Shown: in pieces, positions 11,204-22,476 of the stretch
Layout: each line of letters begins with the position of its first letter
Numbering within the stretch: the stretch's first letter is position 1
Assembly: GCA_013399305.1 (NCBI GenBank)
Contig: VXAI01000015.1
Coordinates: 6,919,474 to 6,983,473, forward strand
Source: Rostratula benghalensis
Lineage: Eukaryota; Chordata; Aves; Charadriiformes; Rostratulidae
Reading direction: 5' to 3'
Length of the DNA stretch: 64,000 nt
The notes under the pieces: model-generated
The model's database searches: none
Told to the model about the DNA's origin: nothing
What the model saw: the letters and a program-made list of their open reading frames with translations, nothing else
Program-made: the position numbers and the translations under genes

Positions 11204-14200
11204 CTGGTAAGAGTACCATGTGCTCTGAAGAGTCCCTTGCACATGTAACTGTAAGGGTAACTAGGTGTAGTCAAGGGTAGTGCTGGCTGGAAGGTAAGGA
11301 AATATTTCTGCAAATAAGTGTTGATTAAAATATTTTAGTGGTTGCTGTGCAATTTTACCATGGTGTTTGTTGATCCAGCGAGGTGAAGGTGTTGTAACAC
11401 GTTTCCCTAGGTAAGATTCACATCCTCCTCTCACTGTGTGGATGGACCCTTGCAAAGTGCAACCATGATGTTTGATCAGCACAACTTTCTTTAAAGCCAT
11501 TCCTGAGGTGCTAGACTCTACGAGAATTATCTTCTTAATCAATTTGCTATTTAGAAATGGTAGCTGTGGCCAGGGAAGAGGATATGAGAACAATCTTGAA
11601 AGGGTGTACAGGTAATTCTAGACTTGTGTTCACAAAGAGGTGGTTGGTATCTTTATTTAAGACATTTGAAACAGACATTGTTCTTTCTGAAAGGGTTTTG
11701 CTTGTTACAGTCTGCAAGGCAACTAACTTCACAAGTGGTAAGCATAGTAAGAATGGGATCATACTGAGAGCCAGCATTTCTCAAAAGTAGTCCATTAAAT
11801 GGATCATTATAAGATTGTCTATATTTAAATCTAGTAACTTTTAATAAGATCGGTTTCTTGTTCTGTAATTTTTTTTAAATCTCAATCTTCCAGATGTGAA
11901 GGACAGGAGAACACTTGTGATGGGAGCTCCAGGCTGGTCAGACAGCATTGCTTGAGATACGGGAGACAAATCGACAGCCGCCCCATTGCAGGGCTGTCAG
12001 TAGGTATTGATTGTGACTCCAGGGGAACAGAATGGATTTAGCTAAAATCAGGCCTCTGGTGGAGAAGTGCTGAGGAGTTGGACTTAGCTGTGGCTGTGTC
12101 TGGTTGAAGCTGTCTGTCCATGGCACGCAGAACTCAATCGTGACTCGCAGCTGTGTGTTAATGCTGGTGTTTGATACCCTGAGAAATAGTCTGGCAGTGA
12201 CAGTGCCAGCTCCTGGCCTGTGTTATATTCCTGCCAACCAGAGCTCAGAGTCATCTTTGCAGGGAGGAGAAGGAGAGGAAGTCATCTATAAATAGCTCAT
12301 AGATAATACGGATTTGCTTGAGATAAGGCATTTTATTTCCTTTATCAGAATCAGTAGCCACTGCTGTAGAGAAAAGATGCAAGCCTGTGTTTGAGTCAGA
12401 AAGTTCTCGGATAACTCCTTTGCTGCTGTTGCAGTGATAACACGTGATAACAAAGAGCAGTTACCTCTTCCTGTGTTGAAAGTCTTGAGTGTCAATATGA
12501 TTTGCCATGTGGGTGGCTCTTGCGACAGTTCTTCCTTTCATTTTCCTTCTGATTGTTGTCTTGTCACATTTTATTTTCTCTGGATACTTATTTCAGAAAC
12601 TTCTATCTTAAAGCGGGAATTGCATTTGAAGCTTGCATTATGCTGGAGTTAAAACCAGCCTGGGTAAAACCAACGTACTGTCTAGTAGCATACAAAATTG
12701 GAAAATAATGCTTAAAATTGAAGCAAGTCATTAATTTCTGTCCTGCTGCTGTGGTAAAAAATGAACAAGTGACAAACCAGGACAGATGCTTACCCTGCAT
12801 TTCCATACATAACAATATGAACTTCATCTGTAGCTATGTATGTGACTGATTCTACATACTAATTATTGCTGGTGAAAATGCCAAATTTCTTGCAATATCG
12901 TAGTCTTCAGGCTGCCATGACTCTAAAATCCAGGATTGTTGGAAGCCTCAGCATGGTTCTATGCCCAAATTCAGTTACCTTCTGAAAAAAATCTGAATGC
13001 CACCCTCATTAGGCTTCTGAGAACTCCAGTACTGCATCCTAATATCATGAGAGTCCTTTAATTTAGTCAGAAGCTGTATTTCAGATTTATAGCTTTGTCA
13101 AAAGCTGTAGTAAATCTCTCAGTCATATCTGTAGGATGATCTGAAGTTAAAGTTAGCTCTTCTTTGAGCCAGGGATTAGACCAGATGACCTCTTGAGGTG
13201 TCTTCCAACCTACGTTATTCTATGATTATGCAGCAGGGCAGGGTGTTCGCAGCATGGAAGCTGCACAGTAGAAATCATGTGGCAAGTGTTCTAAGAAGCT
13301 TTGAAAGTGATGAAGGAGAAAGTGCTCACATAAGTTGTATTGGATGCTGTGCAGAGAGCCATGACCTGCTCTGAGGGGCCTGTCTTCTGAACCAGTGTAG
13401 AAGCCTGTAAGAGAGGACAAAGGAGAAAATTCTCCTGCATGGAACATCAGCCTGTACCTGAGTTCAGGTGTTGCATGGATTTGGATTATACCCGATGGGC
13501 TCACCCGGGGCCCTGTTTCTGCAAGTTTTAACTTACAAGAGCGGTTGTGCTCTGTGCATTTTGAAACTGCAGCATGAGCAAAGGAGCAAAGAAGTTCTGA
13601 TGCTTTTGCTTCACTGTTTGGAAACAGGCACAGGGCCTCATAATGAAAAATGGAGCTTTTTGTTTTAGGTGCCTGGCTGAGGATTGGCCCAGGAAGTAAA
13701 GAACAGAGACTCGCAGTTGAAAAGAGTTGGCAGTTCTTCTAATTTTTAGTGAAAGGGTTTCCAAATTAGCTTCCTTGACAGTCTGAGGAGACAGAAAACA
13801 TGAACTGATTTTTCACTTATGGGTCAAGCTGGAGTTACTCTGCCAGGCGCAAGCACAAGGAGGCTTTGCCATCCCTCCCCCCCCCCCCTTCCCCCCAAGA
13901 CTTTCCATCAACTTCAGTAGATTTTGAAATCCTTCAGGCATTCTGCATCCTACAATCTCCCCAAAAGTCTCAATTTGAAGTGAGATACTGATCCTGAATG
14001 AATGGAAAGAGAAGTGTTGCCTTCCCCTATCCTGCTTTCAGGATTTTTTGTGTCAGTTACAGCTGTAACTTAGCGCTTTTTCTCTTTGCTAGTGGCTGTC
14101 TCTGTCCAGCTTCAGCAGAAATTTTCCTGTCCTCTCTGTGAACCCATGAAAAACTCTTCTGTGTTTTCTTACGCACATACTCTATAGCTTCTGTCATGTT

Positions 14201-17200
14201 TTGTCACTGGTCAGTTTAAGAAAAACATCCAGCTCCCTTTCTGGAGAACTTGTGTTCTGCAGAGGGTTGTGTTACTGTTGTGGAGCTGCATCTAACATGT
14301 CTGTCTTGGAAGTATATCCTGAATGTTCAAAGTTGGGGGTCTCTTACACACATCCTTTGAAGGGCTGAGCCTGTAAAGCTGTGATCCTTTCAATGTCAAG
14401 AAAGTCTTTTCCTAGCTGCTGTAGTCTCCCAAGCAGATAAATGGTGATGGCTTCTCTGAAAAAGCAGGTGGCTATTGTTTCTCATTTAGCATTTCTGTAA
14501 CTTGCTTTGGTGTAGGATCTTTCCTGGCTGAGCAGTGGCAGCAGCAGCTAGTATTCTGCCTTTGGGTTCCAGGTATGGAGAGGAGGTCATGTTGCTTTGT
14601 TGGCAGGGTAGCCAAGTAGGACTTAACTTCAAGAGTCATTCCAGATGCTGGGCTCCCTTGGTGTTCAGGATCACAGCTCTGCTGGCATGAAAACTACTGT
14701 GGGAGGGACTGAATTGGGAAAAGATGCTGAGATTGGCCCAGATGCGCACCCCCTGTGGGATGTCCTGGTCTTTTATAGGAGTCTCCTGGGAGCTTGTCCT
14801 CCCTGTGGTGCTTTGTGGTACACAGCTTCCCCCCAGCAGCTTTCAGCTGTGTGGAGGTGTATGCAAAGCTTCAAGGTTGGGGTGGCCAACTGCCCTGCTT
14901 CTGCCTTCTTCACAGCTTGTTAGCATCCCAAACTGGGAATGATTGGCAGGGGGTATGGCTGCTCAGCTGCCAGCTTATTTTGCACGTGTTAGAAGACTAA
15001 TACTTAGGCTACCTGTTGAGCGATGTTGATGCTACCCGCAATTCTTAGAGAATACACTTGGAATGACAGTAAGTAATTGCATGGTATGGCTTGAGCTGAA
15101 GGAAATTACAGTCTTTTGCTCATGGGGTAAATAGTGACAAGTGTTGAGTAACAGCTATAGGGTTTCAGAAAATTCTTGAGAGGTGATTTGGGGCCTACCT
15201 ACACAACGGGCTTCCTGTGCAAGGCAGGTCTGTGTTAATGTATTTGTCAGCCACGTAAACTGAAGACTTGCTTGTTTGTGTAGCTCAGTCTTTCGTTTCA
15301 GCTGTCCCATCAGTGTGCAATGGGTATTGGTACTCCTGGGATCACTCTTCTAGGGAAACACTCAGCAATGTTAAAATGAAGTCTTTTTAACACAGGAAAA
15401 CTTGGATTCCTGGTTTGGACCTCTCCATTTAATAGTTAGTTGTCCCTGTAGTTCTGTCAGTGCTTATCTAGACATAGAGCTGTCAGCATATCTGAATGCT
15501 ACTTAAATTAAGCTGATTTCTTACAATAATTTGTTCTGAATATGCACATAATTATAGCTAAATCAGAAATAGGTACATTTAGATTAAGATTTAGCATATC
15601 TTTTTAGCTCAAGCTAGGCTAAGAAGAGGAAGAAAAGATTACTTCTTGATATTGTGTTGAAATGGAAAGAGAACAGTAGTTCCAGGACAGCTGGTGTGTT
15701 GGAATTAAAGAGTCTGAGTGGACTTCAAAATCAGATGCTTGATACCATTATTACACAGAGACATTGATTAACAGAAGTATGAAATGTGTCCAATATTTCA
15801 CAAATTACATATGTCAGTTCGTAAAGTCTTCATCTTATGAGCTCTTCAGTGTCCTGGTGACGTTAACATAAGTACCAGGATAAAGGATTAAAATGTTTTG
15901 CAGTGCTGGATGTTTCTGAGTCCAGACGTGCACCAGAAAATTTACAAGAAAAAAAATAAGTATGAAGCTTAATCCTCAGTGGTGAAGGATTGCAATTGTT
16001 CTGTGAAAAACACAGGAAGCCCAACATCCCACGAGTGCATTGAGTCTTCACAACAAATCTTGCAGAAGAGAGACCCAGTGACCAAATGTTTATCCTCTCA
16101 AATGTGAAGTTTCCCACAGTTAAGAAATGGTGTTTTTAAATCAGGAAGCAAGAAATGTATATGCATTAATATAATTTCTTGTTGAGTTTTTTGTAACACT
16201 TAGAAACTGTTTGCTAGTTGGCTGGGTGGTTAGACTTATGACAATAAAGCTTTCAATAAAGGAATTAAAATATTGGCAGATGTCCATGAATGCCTGTTTA
16301 AACATGTCTGAGCAAAACCCTCGGTTGGCTTAATATATTTGGTGTGTTAGTGGTTAAGAGTTCTGGTGTCCTAGAACATGCTGGTTCTGGGAACGTGAGA
16401 AGATGGGATGCTGGACTAGGTGTAGCTTGGCTCAGCTCTTCCTAGATAGCGAGGTTTGAATATTCTTACTGGTTTGGGGTCCTAGTTTGTACATCTTCTT
16501 GCATCCATACTTTATGAAATTTGATGAGAATTGAGGTGTTGGAAATGTATGCTATAGCCTGAGCGTCCAAACCATTAATAATGGCATGTGGTAATGGGTT
16601 AAACATGTATTGATGGGACTCAGAAGAGCTGACTTGTTCTAGGCACTGTGTTGTATGAGAAGATCACCACTTCTTAACCAGGTTAGCATTCACTGGGCTG
16701 GCAAGTTGAGTAGTTTCAACAAAGGATCAAGAGCTGGGAAACCAGGGCACAGCCAGGGCTGGCGTGGATCTGAGCTGTGCTGAGTGGCAGCCTCTGCCTC
16801 TTCCTTATATAGTGTACATGTGTTTATAGTTAAGACTGCGGTTAATATTTTTTTCCCTCTGCATTTTAAACATAGTTTGTATATTTAATGAGTTCCTTTG
16901 AGAAAGAGAACTAAACATAGAGACATTGTTGCATTAATCCCTTTTAGGAACTGTGCTTTTTCTGAAAGGCAAATTTATCAGGAAAGATTGTTTTTCAAGA
17001 GAGCTGCTGGGATTAATGTCACTCATCAATTGCATATGCTTAAAACCACCTGACTGTTAAAAGGCATTCTAATTCATTTTTTTAATCAAAATTATTAGCT
17101 GGATTTATGAGTTTCCTAGTGCTGTTATTTAATGCTAATTTCTGCTCCTTAAGCACAGGCATGCTTGGAGATTTGAATTTATAAAAGGGCATGGCTGTGT

Positions 17201-18522
17201 ACCGTAGGGAGGACTGGACCTTGGAGCATCTTCATGAGATAGCCCAGCTTGCCTAGAGAGGAGGCTGGACACAACTTCAGAGCAAGAATAGACAGTGATG
17301 TCTGGGAACACTCCATGTTATCTTTTCTGGGAGACTACTCTTTGTCTGTCCTCTTGCCTTTTTGAGTGTAAGAATATAGCTGAGCGCCCCACAGAAAGGT
17401 GATCTTTCTAATGAAAGTCTCCTGCTCCTCAGAACTTGAAAAGAAACATGAAAGGAGAAAGGACCATCTAGACTGTGATGGGCAGCCTGCTGCCTTCACA
17501 GGCTTTCATGTTAGATCCTTACTTCAAAAGACTTCATTCATATGGTGTTCATTCTACGTACGTATGGCATACAAAACATTTCCTAATGCCCAGCAAAATT
17601 TATAATCTATAGTAGAAGATCAAATACTTCCTCTGCAGTGTAACACAGGAAAGGAGAAATGTTTCACTTTAGGCATCCAAGTATGGTGATGACAAAGTTC
17701 AGCTGTTTTGCTGGGATGAGCTGGAGGTGGCAAGGTGATTGTGCTGTTCTGAGTTTTTATACATGCTGATGGTTCCTTTAGAATAGTAAGTAAATTTGGG
17801 CCTAATGAAAAGGGTGGAGATTGACACAAAGAGAAATTAAAATGCAGACTATTACTGTATCTGGACCAGATGGTCTTCTGGAAACATGACTTAAGATAGT
17901 CTATAGCCAAATAATATGTAATGTAGGTAATTATACCTCTCTTTTTCCTTTTCAGGTGGCTATGGTAGAAGTTCAGCTAGATGCAGACCATGACTACCCT
18001 CCAGGTCTCTTGATAGCCTTCAGTGCCTGTACTACTGTCCTTGTTGCAGTTCACCTTTTTGCACTCATGATAAGTACCTGCATTCTTCCCAACATAGAGG
18101 CTGTTAGCAATGTGCATAATCTCAACTCTGTCAAGGAATCTCCTCATGAGCGTATGCATCGGCACATCGAGCTCGCCTGGGCATTTTCTACTGTCATTGG
18201 GACTTTGCTCTTTCTTGCAGAGGTGGTGTTACTGTGTTGGGTGAAGTTTCTTCCTTTGAAGAAGAAAACTGATAATCCCCTCCAGAGCAACAGTTCTACC
18301 ATCACATCAGGAGAGGCAGCAGCCATTGCATCAACCTCCATTATGGTTCCCTTTGGATTGATTTTCATTGTGTTCGCAGTCCATTTCTACAGGTCACTGG
18401 TGAGCCATAAAACAGACAGGCAATTTCAAGAACTCAATGAACTTGCAGAGTTTGCACGGCTCCAGGATCAGCTGGATCACAGAGGTGATGTCATCTCCTC
18501 AGCTGTTACCCACTTTGCATAA
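6585..18522 (+). CDS. ORAI1: ORAI1, pore subunit of the CRAC store-operated calcium channel (2 coding exons)
   Basis: ORAI1 forms the hexameric plasma-membrane Ca2+ channel opened by STIM1 when ER calcium is depleted. Coding exons are 6585-6698 and 17956-18522, joined in phase 0 to give 226 residues. The first 38 residues carry the cytosolic pore helix, with Trp13 and Arg28 (human Trp76 and Arg91). The selectivity-filter Glu is Glu43 (human Glu106), followed by the acidic QLDADHD entrance. Glu127 corresponds to human Glu190. Four membrane helices follow, then a C-terminal coiled coil with Leu198 and Leu201 (human Leu273 and Leu276), the STIM1 contact. An N-glycosylation sequon is at Asn150. 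ORAI1 rather than ORAI2 or ORAI3 is shown by [10 protein letters not shown] and by [11 protein letters not shown]. The start equals human Met64 (the beta form); the longer mammalian N-terminus is absent. The TM3-TM4 loop is about 12 residues shorter than in human. Confidence 0.97.
11171..11199. repeat. (TG)n microsatellite, about 14 units
   Basis: An uninterrupted TG dinucleotide run inside ORAI1 intron 1, likely polymorphic in length. Confidence 0.95.
13164..13230 (+). mobile_element. CR1 LINE fragment, 3' end, sense on plus strand
   Basis: This stretch matches the pattern of the 3' end of avian CR1: an AGACCAGATGACCTC-type segment, then a CTTCCAACC segment, then TTCTATGATT. CR1 copies are usually 5'-truncated and end in such an octamer repeat without a poly(A) tail. 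Only about 65 bp remain. Confidence 0.8.
13877..13896. repeat. C-rich homopolymer tract (C12-TT-C6)
   Basis: Low-complexity C runs in ORAI1 intron 1. Length calls in such tracts are error-prone. Confidence 0.85.
17956..18522 (+). CDS. ORAI1: ORAI1 coding exon 2 (residues 39-226 and stop)
   Basis: The acceptor TTTTCAG precedes GTGGCTATG, continuing the frame as Val-Ala-Met-Val-Glu with the selectivity-filter Glu43. The exon encodes the outer half of TM1, TM2-TM4, both extracellular loops and the cytosolic C-terminal coiled coil, ending at TAA 18520-18522. A single large last exon is the usual ORAI1 structure. Confidence 0.98.
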   Translation: MAMVEVQLDADHDYPPGLLIAFSACTTVLVAVHLFALMISTCILPNIEAVSNVHNLNSVKESPHERMHRHIELAWAFSTVIGTLLFLAEVVLLCWVKFLPLKKKTDNPLQSNSSTITSGEAAAIASTSIMVPFGLIFIVFAVHFYRSLVSHKTDRQFQELNELAEFARLQDQLDHRGDVISSAVTHFA

Positions 18523-21245
18523 ACCTGTCCTTAAAGAAAATAAACCCATTATTCTGCTTCTGCCTTGTTACGTTGGTTCCCCTGTGGATGAACTGGTTGA
18601 ACTGTTGATTGCTGTTTAAAGAGAGATTATAAATGTTGTTCTAACCCTTTAGAGAGGGAAAAAAAATGTTCCTTTCATAAGACTTTGGCTCTCTGTCATC
18701 TGAAGGAATGGACGGTGGGGTTTGCTTGCACTGCACGTGCCTCCCTCATCTTGTGGGCACCATCCACGTTGCTTCTTGGTAATGCTGAATGGTGGCTGAA
18801 TAAATACATGGAAAATAACATTGTAAACTTGGTATTTGTTAGGGTTGGATAGAGAAGGCTTTTTTTCCTCTCTATATTTGATGTTGGCATTTACTAGAAG
18901 ATACTGCTTGTCCAATCCATATTGCATGGCATGATACAAATTACTTGGGATATGCAGCAATTAGCACTTGGTTTCAGTGCTAGTGCTGTTCTCTCTAGAA
19001 AGCCTGACAGATGGTAGAAGTGAAAGCTTTCCCACCACTTTCCCCAGTATGTTTTGCTGCCAAGTAATTATTACTTCACTGATTTCTCCAGCGCCTTTTT
19101 CCCGTGGCAGTTAGATATTTTAGAACTCACTAAACACCCATGACTAGTCTTACTGCGATGTGGTATGGCCACATGAGTAGGAATGAGACTCGACTCTACT
19201 CTTCCGTGGAAGAAAATAAAAGCAATAACTGTTTTAAAGTTCTCATGAGCTGGCACATATTATCTGGAGAGATAGATTTGCCTGTTTCCTATTTAGGAAT
19301 CTTTTTTTAAAAGGAACTAGATGGAAATTATCACTGGATAACTTTTTTTGCTTGAAAATCAGAACCACTGCTGGGTTTTTTTCCAAGCCAAAGTAGTAAT
19401 TATTTTGTACTTTTATATTGAAAGTATATTTTTAATAAGTCCTCAGATACAAGCAGCAAAAGATGCTTTCTCTGCATTGGATTCCCAAGTAATTAGCTAT
19501 GCCTTGGTCTTCCTTGTCTAGAAAAAGTCTTCTCCTTGCTGAAGTGTTGTATTTAATAACTTGTTACACATTTTGCTTCCAAATGATCTGGAAGACTACT
19601 CTTCTCTATGTAGATTTATTTATAAAAATAGGTTATTTGTAATTAATATTGCTGCTTACTTCCAGACACGTGTTTGTTGCAGCAAGGCTACTGCATTGTT
19701 TTTTATTTCCTTTTTTATGCAAAAACTTCCTTTTGGTCTCTTAGGCAAGAGGTTTGTCCCAGAAAGGTTGCAGCAGTTGTCATGGACTGCCTCAGTAATT
19801 CTAGCCATGTCTGGAAGTGGGATTTTTTTTTGGAATGCAGTTATTCTGCAGGGCAGCTTTAGGCTTTAATGGGTAAAAGCTGTTTTTTGAACACAAACTG
19901 AGACAAGTTTCAAGTCTAGTGGAACACAACTTGACCTCCCTGTTGTAGCTGCCACTGTGGAATAGAAACCTAGAGTTTGAAATGAGACAGGAGAACAGGA
20001 CAGTACGGTGGAGCTGTACCTGACCGAGCCCGGGTTGAACACGGTCACTCACACCCAACCTCCATCTCAGGTTATCCCAAAGAATTTCCACGCTGTAGGA
20101 GGTGCCTGCAGAGTGAGGGTGGCAAACTGTGTTTACTACTGAAGCAGCCTCATGGAGCAAATGGCACTGATTTTTTTTCATGTCATCACCACTGCTGTGG
20201 AGAATGTTGACAAGGTCACCTGTGGTGTGTTTGGATTCTGCATAATAATCTTTAAAAAAACCTGCTGGGCTGTTTTTTCAGCAGTGTTCTTGGTTCTTAA
20301 GGAGAAAGCAGCTTTCCCTTTGCTGTTTACACAAGTCCTTCTGGCATACAGATGTCAGACTGGATTTTCTCCTGCTCTGCCCATTACATTATGCTTCAAG
20401 TGTATTGTGTTGCTGATCTAAGTCTGCTGATGGTGAGAATTCTGACTACAGTCCCACAGGTATTAATTCATGGAGCACTGGAAGGATTGTGTTAGTAAAG
20501 GCATTAATGAAGCAGCATTCCAAAACACAAAATCTTGGGAGTAGGCAGAAAGTGTGTTTTTTCCATCCTTTACTGGAATACTACTCCTGTCTCGGGGAAA
20601 AAACTCTTAAAACCACTTAGTTAAAAAGAAAACTTAACTCAATATTCACACCAGAGCAAAATGGTTGAAAGGGTGCTGTCAGGCCTAAAAATCAGCTTCT
20701 GTCCATAAATTCTGTATTTAAAAGTTTAAATGATATCTTGAATGGAAGTCCAGAAAATACATTTTCCAAGTTTATTTTGTAAAATTAACTTCTTGTCCTG
20801 GATATGTAGCTGAATTTCTCTATATCTTGTGGATCTTTTATAAAGTGACAGATACATTTAAGAAATACAGAATTAGAAGCTACTGGGACAACCTTATTTT
20901 TAACTTTCTCAAGCTGGTAGGTTCTGAACTAATGCTGCTGTTATTACAGCTGCTTTTCTATTTTCTGCACTTTAAGCCATGATATTGAGTATGTTTCTCT
21001 CACTTTCCATCTGTGGAAATGGTCATGAAAGTTACCCCTTGGGCACAGTCTTGCAACCCATACCAGGGGCAGTAACCAGACCCAGACACGTGGATCTAAA
21101 TGTTAAGAGTGCACTTGGAATTTGGTTTTTAACCCTTATTTATACTAATGGTATTGTGCATTTACCTCAAGCATTTTAAACATTGGTTATTGTATATCAC
21201 TTACTTAAATATAAAATACTGAAATAAAATATACCCAGTTGTTGC
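18523..21245 (+). other. ORAI1: ORAI1 3' UTR region
   Basis: No coding sequence is visible after the stop. Canonical AATAAA hexamers occur at 18539, 18799, 19215 and 21223. The most distal is followed by GT-rich sequence and is the best terminal candidate, giving a 3' UTR of up to about 2.7 kb; shorter forms from 18799 or 19215 are possible. The 18539 signal is only 17 bases after the stop and may be fortuitous. Confidence 0.5.
21223..21228 (+). terminator. ORAI1: Candidate distal poly(A) signal of ORAI1 (AATAAA)
   Basis: A perfect hexamer followed within 50 bases by T/GT-rich sequence. It lies about 50 bp from an opposite-strand AATAAA that could serve MORN3. Confidence 0.45.
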
Positions 21246-21277
21246 TGATCGATTGTTACCTGGAGGTGTGAAATATG

Positions 21278-21283
21278 TTTATT
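21278..21283 (-). terminator. MORN3: Candidate poly(A) signal of MORN3 (AATAAA on minus strand)
   Basis: TTTATT on the plus strand, i.e. AATAAA on the minus strand, about 1.1 kb after the MORN3 stop. I saw no closer canonical hexamer on this strand. Assignment is inferred from position. Confidence 0.35.
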
Positions 21284-22407
21284 GTCTCTATGTCCCTCAT
21301 CTCTTCAGCTATATTGTGCTAATCTTGTGTATTTCTGAGGATGTCTTAAATGTATTCAGTTATTCATTTCAGTCACAATACGAAGATAACATTTCCTGTT
21401 CACGCAGGCAGGTGTAAAACTTGTAATGTAGGTGATGTGCCTTTCCTCCTGTCAGCACTGCTTACGTCTTGGGACACAGCACGTTGTATTGGTACTCTCT
21501 CAAGTGCTTAAATAGAGAAGTAGGTTATCTTTCAGCCGAGAAAACATGAAGAAGCAAGAGCTGATACTCAGAAGCATGGTATTAATCAGGTGAACTAATG
21601 ACCCACTCCCACAGTTGGTTTTTCACCAAGCTGGCTTCAGTGCCGCCTTCCTGCGGTCTTGTGGGTGTCTCTCAGCACCCCGGAGTGCTGCAGCTCTGCG
21701 TGGGGTCCTTGCTTTGGGTAGAAACGGAGCAGCCATCGCAGTCCATGTGAGTGCTGGGGTCCAGGGCGTGGGCTGGTACCGGGGGCAGAGCCGGGGTGAG
21801 GTCAGGTGCTCTGCATTCCGGGGGTTAGGGATGAGATCTGGCATCACGTTACAGAAGATGCACACACACAGCAAGTGAAGTTGCATTAATAAAAAATATT
21901 AGTTGAAATATGATCTGTTATAGTATCAAAAGCTATCTTGGGTCACAGGTATATGCCAGGCTAAATTTGTAAGGAAGTAGGAGGGGCCAGTTATTTGACT
22001 GTATTTTTGTAGGGCTTTGCTTTTATAGCATAATATTGAAACCCCCTTTCTTCTCTAACGCAACGTAAAAGCCCTTGAAACCAACAGTGATTTTTTTACA
22101 GGAAGAGTAAGCCAGAGGTGCTGGGCAAAAAGTCACTGTGCCTGTCTGCCCAGCATTTTGCTGCTTGTGGGTTTTTTGTTGGGGTTTTTTTTTTCCTTTC
22201 CTCTTCATTTTCCAAAATAATGGGAGATGGTAGGGGGTCTCCAAGCAAAGTCACCTCCAGGGTGAAGCATTCACGGACAGTCTTGAAGGGAAAGTGGGCA
22301 GACCACAACACGATACACCTCAGTGTGGATTTGAGACTCCAATGAATAAGTAACCCGGGATTGTGTTCTTATCTCACAGCTTTTTTTTTTCCTTTAGCAT
22401 CCGGTTA
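21284..22407 (-). other. MORN3: MORN3 3' flank / probable 3' UTR
   Basis: This segment separates the MORN3 stop from its candidate poly(A) signal. It includes a GC-richer patch at about 21640-21840 that is open on both strands but resembles no known protein. A run of ten T at 22381-22390 lies just beyond the stop codon on the minus strand. Confidence 0.4.
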
Positions 22408-22476
22408 TTAATTTTGGCTGTCATCAAACATCGCCTGGGCCTCTGCTAAAACACCATCTGGATCAGCTAGTTCAAT
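22408..22476 (-). CDS. MORN3: MORN3 coding exon 5 (residues 217-238 and stop)
   Basis: The acceptor TTTTTATTTAG precedes ATTGAACTAGC. The exon encodes a 22-residue non-MORN tail containing ADPDGVLAEA and stops with TAA. It is too short for an ORF scan and was found by matching the conserved C-terminus. Confidence 0.92.
   Translation of the reverse strand: MELADPDGVLAEAQAMFDDSQN

Larger units (their letters stand above)
6699..17955 (+). other. ORAI1: ORAI1 intron 1 (11.3 kb)
   Basis: The intron runs from donor GTGAGC to acceptor TTTTCCTTTTCAG. It holds the 3' half of the CpG island, a (TG)n microsatellite at 11171-11199, a C-rich tract at 13877-13896 and a short CR1 3' end at 13164-13230. 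The longest open frame (9744-10127, plus strand) has no recognisable domain. I see no further exon or RNA gene. Confidence 0.85.
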
